This document shows positions 16,293 through 20,319 of a stretch of 20,319 nucleotides of DNA, piece by piece. The DNA lies in IMG/VR virus record IMGVR_UViG_3300017731_000086, positions 1 through 20,319 of that record; one strand, 5' to 3'. How positions within the stretch are numbered: the first letter of the stretch is position 1; each line of letters begins with the position of its first letter. The notes beneath the pieces were generated by a model. That model ran no database searches, was not told where the DNA came from, and worked only from the letters and a program-made list of their open reading frames with translations. This DNA is from a virus. Position numbers and translations under genes: made by a program.

Positions 16293-16682
16293 TCAGTTAT
16301 AACTTACTGGTTCATAGTTTTCATCTTGATCCATCTTCTTAAATTCTTCCCTGTAATGTTTTGCTATTTCTTTTCTTAACTGCTTGTTGGTCTTCATCAG
16401 GACTTGCCACTTCTCTCTCAGCATATCCATGTGTCCCTCGCCTAAAGTCTCTTCCAACCACGCTGTAAACTCCAGTGGGTTAGCAGTGAACTGCATGTGA
16501 CAGTAATGACACAGACATACTGCATTGTCCATTGACCACCTAACTGACTTAGCCGCCCTTCCATAGATGTGAGCGCACTCCATCCTGCCTTCTACTTTTC
16601 CACAGCTTTCACACACATGACCTGCTTTCTTCCTAACTACATCACTAAACCACTTGTCTGCCGCATCACGTTTTATTGCCAT
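16293..16682 (-). CDS. HNH-type nuclease
   Basis: This 129-residue protein contains a clear HNH fold: C24-x2-C27 (HVCESCGK), ECAHIYGR with H38, then DNAVCLCHYCHMQF with N53, C58, C61 and H62. The zinc knuckles and the His-Asn-His order are intact. I chose ATG 16682 (AAAGGA 8 nt upstream) over an upstream ATG at 16712. It overlaps the NinB-like gene by 17 nt. In lambda the ninB-ninG pair encodes recombination functions, so this protein may act as a junction or branch nuclease, but it could equally be a packaging-associated or homing-type HNH enzyme. Only the nuclease fold is well supported. Confidence 0.75.
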   Translation of the reverse strand: MAIKRDAADKWFSDVVRKKAGHVCESCGKVEGRMECAHIYGRAAKSVRWSMDNAVCLCHYCHMQFTANPLEFTAWLEETLGEGHMDMLREKWQVLMKTNKQLRKEIAKHYREEFKKMDQDENYEPVSYN

Positions 16683-17109
16683 TCTTAAAATCCTTTGTAG
16701 GGAATGTAACATAAAGTTTGTACTTCTCTGCTAAGTGTCTTGTTATTGTTTCAGCTACTAACGATACTTCATCTGTTGATAACTGCCTACTACTTTCATC
16801 CTTCTCAGGATACATAGCGCGCTGTACTGTCATCCATATCAAGTCCATTACACTGCGGTCAGTCCACGGTGCTTCAATATCTTTTGTTAGAACAGGACTG
16901 CTTATCATGCAAGGAAACCCTGCATCATTGCACCGCTTGGCTATCTCCTTACAGAATACCCACATAGCATTGTTTTGCTTAATACTTCTAGGCTTACCTA
17001 GCTTGTATTCAAACGTAATGTACTTATGCTTCTCATACATTTGCTCGACAAATTCTTTATACATTGTGAGTTTCTTGGGACAGTTGACAGTCCAAGCGGC
17101 ACCATTCAT
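16666..17109 (-). CDS. NinB-like recombination protein
   Basis: This 147-residue protein has the NinB/Orf-type layout: an N-terminal beta strand pair (MYKEFVEQMYEKHKYITFEY), KPRSIKQNNAMWVFCKEIAK (39-58), a DRSVMDLIWMTVQRAMYP helix and STDEVSLVAETITRHLAEKY (111-130). Lambda Orf (NinB) binds single-stranded DNA and SSB and helps load recombination proteins. The RS-KQNN motif and the Thr-x-Glu/Asp helix near the end are the strongest clues. ATG 17109 overlaps the upstream stop (ATGA); a second ATG at 17064 is possible. The HNH gene follows. The family call is by eye. Confidence 0.65.
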   Translation of the reverse strand: MNGAAWTVNCPKKLTMYKEFVEQMYEKHKYITFEYKLGKPRSIKQNNAMWVFCKEIAKRCNDAGFPCMISSPVLTKDIEAPWTDRSVMDLIWMTVQRAMYPEKDESSRQLSTDEVSLVAETITRHLAEKYKLYVTFPTKDFKNGNKT

Positions 17110-17447
17110 AACGCTAACCTCAAATATTTATTCATCATAATTTCTGATTGTGTCTCACATCTCTTGATATTGTCCTGACCATGAACATAACCTGATTTAG
17201 TCCCATCAAGATTAGTAAATGGCTTTCTCTTTGGCATAAGCTGTAAGTCAGTGATCACTTTCTCGCCATTCTCCTTTAGCTTGTTCTTCACCATGCGAGA
17301 CCTAAGTGTATGCTCACTCAGCCCTGTAAGCTCACTCATATCTTCATAAGTGTAGTAGTTACCAGTAACAAACTTATCACTCTCAGTGCCTACATACTTA
17401 TAGCCTTTTATGCCGCCATGCTTTTTTGCTTTCTGATAGCTAGACAT
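17106..17447 (-). CDS. Small HTH DNA-binding protein
   Basis: This is a 113-residue basic protein. Residues about 31-52 (YYTYEDMSELTGLSEHTLRS) form a MerR/excisionase-like helix-turn-helix in which the recognition helix would be SEHTLRSRM. The N-terminus is Lys/Gly-rich and the C-terminus (EIMMNKYLRLAL) ends in a short helix. It is coupled to the upstream HTH gene by an 8 nt overlap and to the NinB-like gene by ATGA. A regulatory role or an origin/recombination accessory role is possible; the target is unknown. Confidence 0.55.
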   Translation of the reverse strand: MSSYQKAKKHGGIKGYKYVGTESDKFVTGNYYTYEDMSELTGLSEHTLRSRMVKNKLKENGEKVITDLQLMPKRKPFTNLDGTKSGYVHGQDNIKRCETQSEIMMNKYLRLAL

Positions 17448-17658
17448 ATTTCTTCTCCATGTAGTATTCAGCTACAGTGCATATCTCATCGTAGCGATTG
17501 TATACCTTTCTGCGATTAGTCTTTATGTCATGACCTTTCTCTTTTAACTCAAAGATTCTAGCCGCCACTTGTGTAATGCCTAGTTCTTCAAAAGCATTCA
17601 GGCAGGTTAGCTTCTTACCATCTTCTAAATATTTTAATACTCTCTCTACTTGTGTCAT
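17440..17658 (-). CDS. Small winged-helix protein (HTH_39 type)
   Basis: This 72-residue protein matches a short phage HTH pattern: QVERVLKYLEDGKKLTCLNA, FEELGITQVAARIFELKEKG, HDIKTNRRKV. The order 'R-L-YL--G--LT---A---LGI---AARI--L---G--I' is what I recall for HTH_39 proteins, common in replication and regulation regions of phages. AGGAGA lies 6 nt upstream of the ATG. Only 9 bases separate it from the preceding gene's stop. Role unknown; probably DNA-binding. Confidence 0.65.
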   Translation of the reverse strand: MTQVERVLKYLEDGKKLTCLNAFEELGITQVAARIFELKEKGHDIKTNRRKVYNRYDEICTVAEYYMEKKYV

Positions 17659-17667
17659 TGTCTTCTC

Positions 17668-18405
17668 CTAAAAAAGTTTGGCTTGTTGCCATTCGCATGT
17701 GAACCCGCAATCAGCAGGCATATCATCTTTGAACCTTCCCCTATTTGGATCTAGCTCATCTAAAAAAACTGCACCAATCTTATCTTTGTTGATAGCGTGT
17801 CCTATCTCTCTCTCTAAGTTAGCCATTCTATCAAAAGCATCTGGGAAATCTTTGCGTATCTTGTTCCAGTAACCCATGCCACCTTTAACACATCCTATGC
17901 AGTTGTTGTTATTGTATCCAAGTTTATACATTGCAGGTATTTCTATCTTCATATCCTTCACAAACTCAATGCAATCTTGCTTGGTATACCCTTGCTCCAT
18001 GAGTATAAAGTCAACGTCAACATCATTATTAGAATCTATGAATCTATTTGCCCTAGACTCTTCTTCTACTGTGTATCCAAATACCTGTATATCAGTTGGC
18101 TGTTGGTAGTCCTTTCTTACATTTTTCTTTAAAATCATAGTGCAAGGCGCACCAGTCTGACCTTTTATGAACTTTCTATCTCTAAACACCTTGTAGATAG
18201 AGAAGTCTTTTCGCTCATCGCCAATAATCTTTACTGGCAGTTCGCATTTGTCTGCGTATTCATTAAGAAATCTAAGGTTATCCTCATGCTCCTCTGCAAC
18301 TCGACAGTAAACTGCTTCAAACTTTTCTTCCTTGTACTTTTCTTTGGCTAGGTATGTGGCGAATGCGCTTGCCGCCCCACAGCTAAACCACGATACAACT
18401 CTCAT
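17668..18405 (-). CDS. PAPS-reductase-like / PP-loop ATPase family protein
   Basis: This 245-residue protein belongs to the adenine-nucleotide alpha-hydrolase (PP-loop) group. The N-terminal strand and loop RVVSWFSCGAASAFATYLA (2-20) is a variant of the SGGxDS pyrophosphate-binding loop. TGAPCTMILKK (84-94) and VFGYTVEEESRANRF (108-122) are typical of phage PAPS-reductase-like proteins, and NNCIGCVKGGMGYW (167-180) has a Cys-x-x-Cys pair (C169, C172) near C88. Two more cysteines (C233, C237) lie at the C-terminus. The cluster suggests a metal or Fe-S site. Phage members have no settled substrate; sulfur transfer or base/nucleotide modification is possible. It sits between the replication initiator and small HTH genes. 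Confidence 0.75.
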   Translation of the reverse strand: MRVVSWFSCGAASAFATYLAKEKYKEEKFEAVYCRVAEEHEDNLRFLNEYADKCELPVKIIGDERKDFSIYKVFRDRKFIKGQTGAPCTMILKKNVRKDYQQPTDIQVFGYTVEEESRANRFIDSNNDVDVDFILMEQGYTKQDCIEFVKDMKIEIPAMYKLGYNNNNCIGCVKGGMGYWNKIRKDFPDAFDRMANLEREIGHAINKDKIGAVFLDELDPNRGRFKDDMPADCGFTCEWQQAKLF

Positions 18406-18422
18406 AACTCCCCCAGTTAATC

Positions 18423-19133
18423 CTAGTTAGCCCATGATCTATCAGTCAACGCTACTTCAATATCGCGCTTCTTGATTTGTGCGGGCTGTTTGATTTGTGT
18501 AACTACCTTTTGTTCAACTTCATCTTCCCACCTTGCATTGTTTAGATAGGTTGACGCATGAGGAATGAATGTTTTGTTAGCATCACTCCACTCGCCATGT
18601 TTAATCCTCAATGCAATGTTCTCAGCTATCATCTTTACAGTATCGTCATTTAGTTTGAGTTTATCCCATGCTTTCCTGGCTTGTGCCTTGCCAACCTTTC
18701 TTGGGTAAACAGTCCAGAATGATTCAAAATGATCTATATTATTAACTGTAATATTAGATGTAGTATTAACTGTATTATTATCCTTAAACTTTTCTTTAAT
18801 ACCCCCATTAACTTTTCTTTGTGGGGTATTTAACTTTTCTTTAATAGGGTCATTAACTAATCTTATATACCTATTTAAGATTTGTTTAGTACCCCCATCC
18901 TGCTCTAGCTCAATGCTGACGTAGCCTGCGTCTTTAAGGCTACCTATCCATTTACTGATAGATACCTTGCTGACGTTATATAGTTCTGCAAAGTATCCGT
19001 TAGTTGCCCAACAATATCCTTTCTCATTGCAAAGTGCAGTGATCTCACCATATAAAAGTTTGGCGTTAGGTGTTAGACTCTCATCGTATCTGACGTTAGC
19101 AGGGATGATTGCGTAGTAACCTTTCTTATTCAT
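18423..19133 (-). CDS. Replication initiator with HTH domain (lambda O / DnaD-like arrangement)
   Basis: This 236-residue protein has three parts. Residues 1-80 contain a winged helix (LTPNAKLLYGEITALCNEKG, WATNGYFAELYNVSKVSISK, LKDAGYVSIE), as in phage replication proteins. Residues about 81-135 are a low-complexity Asn/Thr/Lys linker. Residues 136-205 carry the C-terminal module FWTVYPRKVGKAQARKAW, then FIPHASTYLNNARWEDE, seen in many phage initiators and helicase loaders. The DNA for the linker holds the repeats described separately, an arrangement like lambda gene O. The ATG at 19133 has AGGAG 7 nt upstream and overlaps the methyltransferase stop by 8 nt. No helicase or polymerase gene is in view, so it likely recruits the host replisome. 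Confidence 0.75.
   Translation of the reverse strand: MNKKGYYAIIPANVRYDESLTPNAKLLYGEITALCNEKGYCWATNGYFAELYNVSKVSISKWIGSLKDAGYVSIELEQDGGTKQILNRYIRLVNDPIKEKLNTPQRKVNGGIKEKFKDNNTVNTTSNITVNNIDHFESFWTVYPRKVGKAQARKAWDKLKLNDDTVKMIAENIALRIKHGEWSDANKTFIPHASTYLNNARWEDEVEQKVVTQIKQPAQIKKRDIEVALTDRSWAN
18733..18898. other. Putative replication origin inside the initiator gene
   Basis: The iteron array (18784-18898) is followed, in the direction of the gene, by a stretch of nearly pure A/T (18733-18783, for example TATTATTAACTGTAATATTA) suitable as an unwinding element. The order within the gene is N-terminal domain, iterons, AT-rich DNA, C-terminal domain, the same as lambda ori in gene O. AATACCCC (18798-18805) and GGGGTATT (18823-18830) form an inverted repeat within the array. 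Origin function is inferred from structure and analogy. Confidence 0.6.
18742..18898. repeat. Iteron-like direct repeats with 22-23 bp period
   Basis: On the + strand, units beginning TTAA(A)CTTTTCTTT-TA recur. Their AAC/AAG cores start at 18787, 18810, 18832, 18855 and 18877 (spacings 23, 22, 23, 22). The first three share AACTTTTCTTT exactly. The fifth (AAGATTTGTTTAGTACCCCC) matches the first in 18 of 22 positions by my count. Two weaker TTAACT units follow at 18742 and 18766. Spacing of about two helical turns is typical of initiator-binding iterons. Confidence 0.7.
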
Positions 19134-19914
19134 TTGCCGCTCCTTGTTGTAATCCTTTGAAAATATGCGAAATCACATCTACAGTCCATCCATTGCCTAT
19201 CATTTTATATCTTTGCGTGTTCGATACACCGTCAGTATAATTTTTTGGAATTGACTGTAGCGTTTCACAGTCTGTAGGTGTTAATTTATCTTTTAAGTCT
19301 TTTGATTTTAAAGGCACATTATGACCACCTGTACCCATATTAGCTGTCAAGCATGGGCTAACGCCAGACTTATTCTCTCTAAAATATGTTCTTCTCCATT
19401 GATAAAAGTTACCTGACCAATCTGGTCTTTCTGGCAAAGACTCTAAAGGTATATTTGTCCAATAAAGTCTTTCTCTATTTTGTTGTACAAAAAGATCACT
19501 GTTAATTAATATTGGATTAACACCTAAAATCTCACTAATAACATCTTGTGATTCTTGCTTCATTTTTACATTTTCTAAAAGAAAGTATTTAGGATTACAC
19601 TCTTTAACTAGTCGAGCGTATTCAAAAAATAGTTTTGATCTTGGGTCATCGAAGTTAAGTCTTTTACCTGCATAGCTGAACCCCTGACAAGGTGAGCCAC
19701 CCATGATTAAATCAATCTTAATACCATCTAATGATTCAGGGTACATAATATCTTGTACATCTCCTAAATGGATGGTGTCTGGATAATTTTGTTTAGCTAC
19801 TTGGATGGCGTGTTTATCTATCTCAGATGCAAAGTATTTGCCAACCTCGATCCCCGCTCTTTCGAGTGCGATTCTTCCGCAGCTCATGCCATCAAACAAA
19901 CTTAAAACATTCAT
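19126..19914 (-). CDS. C5 cytosine DNA methyltransferase (orphan)
   Basis: This 262-residue protein contains the ordered motifs of C5 cytosine methyltransferases. Motif I is LSLFDGMSCG (4-13, AdoMet binding), and SEIDKHA is at 30-36. Motif IV is GGSPCQGFS with catalytic C76, motif VI is LENVK with E114, and motif VIII is QNRERLYW (145-152). A short target-recognition region spans about 160-210, then LTPTDCETLQ (211-220) and motif X GNGWTVDVI (241-249). The FDGMSCG form resembles phage DNMT3-like enzymes. It is complete, with no restriction endonuclease beside it, so self-protection against host restriction or gene regulation is more likely than a full R-M system. The target site cannot be read from sequence. 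It overlaps the initiator gene by 8 nt. Confidence 0.9.
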   Translation of the reverse strand: MNVLSLFDGMSCGRIALERAGIEVGKYFASEIDKHAIQVAKQNYPDTIHLGDVQDIMYPESLDGIKIDLIMGGSPCQGFSYAGKRLNFDDPRSKLFFEYARLVKECNPKYFLLENVKMKQESQDVISEILGVNPILINSDLFVQQNRERLYWTNIPLESLPERPDWSGNFYQWRRTYFRENKSGVSPCLTANMGTGGHNVPLKSKDLKDKLTPTDCETLQSIPKNYTDGVSNTQRYKMIGNGWTVDVISHIFKGLQQGAANE

Positions 19915-19936
19915 TTTTTTCCCCTTTGTATGCGTT

Positions 19937-20140
19937 TTAATGCTCTCCTGCCCTGATAAACTCGCTGACTGGTACTTGGAATAGATCGGACAATGCTACT
20001 AGAGTGGCACAGCTTGGATCACGATGGTTGTTTCTAATCAAACTGACAGTAGCAGGGGATAGTCCACCCTCTCTAGCTATATCAGCCTGGGTCATGCGGT
20101 GGGTAGTCATGTAAAAGTCTAACGATTTGTTAATATCCAT
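19937..20140 (-). CDS. XRE-family (Cro/CI-type) repressor
   Basis: This 67-residue protein is essentially one XRE helix-turn-helix domain: HRMTQADIAREGGLSPATVS (14-33) with recognition helix SPATVSLIRNN, then a third and fourth helix (CATLVALSDLFQVPVSEFI). Its length matches Cro-type rather than full CI-type repressors, since there is no dimerisation or cleavage domain. GGAGATCCAC precedes the ATG. It is the first gene of the leftward operon and faces a rightward gene across a palindrome-rich region, so it most likely binds there and controls both promoters. Whether it maintains lysogeny or only times early transcription cannot be told. Confidence 0.85.
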   Translation of the reverse strand: MDINKSLDFYMTTHRMTQADIAREGGLSPATVSLIRNNHRDPSCATLVALSDLFQVPVSEFIRAGEH

Positions 20141-20154
20141 GTGGATCTCCTTAG

Positions 20155-20220
20155 TGATTTGTACCCATCATATACTAATGCAAAATAATTTGCAAATAAA
20201 TAGTGACATGGGTGTAATCA
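20155..20220. promoter_or_regulatory. Nested inverted repeats, probable repressor operators
   Basis: The inner site is a perfect repeat, TGCAAA, 4 bases, TTTGCA (20179-20194). The outer arms are TGATTTGTACCCAT (20155-20168) and ATGGGTGTAATCA (20208-20220), which match as inverted repeats with one gap and two mismatches. The two dyads share nearly the same centre (about 20187-20188). Each outer arm overlaps one of the divergent promoters and the inner dyad overlaps the leftward -35 box. Confidence 0.6.
20167..20195 (-). promoter_or_regulatory. Leftward sigma70-like promoter of the repressor operon
   Basis: On the - strand TTGCAA (20195-20190), a 17 bp spacer and TATGAT (20172-20167) match the -35/-10 consensus at 4/6 and 5/6. 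The predicted start lies about 20 bp before the repressor ATG at 20140, leaving room for the GGAG ribosome site. The -35 box lies within the central palindrome. Confidence 0.6.
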
Positions 20221-20231
20221 TTAACTAATAT
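20203..20231 (+). promoter_or_regulatory. Rightward sigma70-like promoter
   Basis: GTGACA (20203-20208), a 17 bp spacer and TAATAT (20226-20231) give a 5/6 and 4/6 match to sigma70 consensus, about 29 bp upstream of the ATG at 20260. The spacer contains the right-hand arm of the outer inverted repeat, so a bound repressor would block it. Confidence 0.5.
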
Positions 20232-20259
20232 GTCAGTACACAAACATGAGGAGAAGCAA

Positions 20260-20319
20260 ATGAAACCAATAATATTTGAAGAATACAACTTCAACCGGGC
20301 AGAAACACAATTCCCTCTC
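20260..20319 (+). CDS. Start of a rightward gene, cut by the window edge
   Basis: An ATG at 20260 with a strong ribosome site (GAGGAG, 6 nt upstream) opens a frame without stops to the window end: 20 residues beginning MKPIIFEEYNFNRAE. It lies directly after the rightward promoter and operators, opposite the XRE repressor, so it should be an early gene under that repressor's control. The visible part is too short to assign a family. Confidence 0.6.
   Translation, partial: MKPIIFEEYNFNRAETQFPL

Noticed and set aside
16683-16712. Longer start (ATG 16712) for the HNH protein
   Set aside because: The extra ten residues lie within the NinB-like coding sequence and ATG 16682 has a well-spaced AAAGGA; the shorter form is preferred.
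1-20319. tRNA genes, CRISPR arrays, insertion sequences, integrase or attachment site
   Set aside because: Reading through the window I saw no tRNA-like cloverleaf, spaced palindromic repeats, transposase motifs or tyrosine/serine integrase. A covariance-model scan would be needed to exclude a tRNA fully.

Overview
The window is part of the genome of a tailed phage with a short, T7/podovirus-type tail, probably from a marine Gram-negative bacterium. The T7-type assignment rests on the order adaptor (gp11-like), nozzle (gp12-like), internal virion proteins (gp14-, gp15- and gp16-like) and gp17-type tail fibre. The marine assignment is weaker: the holin, the Cys-containing secreted protein of the lysis block and the cluster of tiny Lys/Arg-rich proteins resemble genes I remember from marine phage genomes. 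No integrase, RNA polymerase, DNA polymerase, tRNA or CRISPR is visible. The host genus cannot be fixed from this window.

Left arm (1-15181, + strand): genes are packed with 1-8 nt overlaps, often TAATG, which suggests one long late operon. The order is adaptor C-terminus, nozzle with extra beta domains, gp14-like, gp15-like, a gp16-like internal protein divided between two genes (602 + 778 aa), and an S74-chaperone tail fibre. Two small proteins, a small membrane protein, a holin, two exported proteins, a membrane-anchored coiled-coil protein and an M15 peptidase follow as the lysis block.

Middle (15178-15966, - strand): four tiny, very basic proteins, two of them under 60 aa. They are preceded by a strong intrinsic terminator abutting an extended -10 promoter whose predicted start falls on the A of the first ATG.

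Right arm (16045-20140, - strand): a tight operon read leftward from an XRE-family repressor through a C5 cytosine methyltransferase, a replication initiator, a PAPS-reductase-like enzyme, two small HTH proteins, a NinB-like protein, an HNH protein and a small acidic protein. The layout is lambdoid (repressor, replication gene, nin-like recombination genes). The initiator gene carries an array of 22-23 bp repeats next to an AT-rich stretch, as lambda ori lies inside gene O; I consider this the best candidate for a replication origin.

Right edge (20141-20319): a divergent control region with two sigma70-like promoters and nested, nearly concentric inverted repeats. It drives the repressor operon leftward and a truncated rightward gene starting at 20260. 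The control region and repressor suggest a temperate phage or a descendant of one, but no integration gene is present to prove it.
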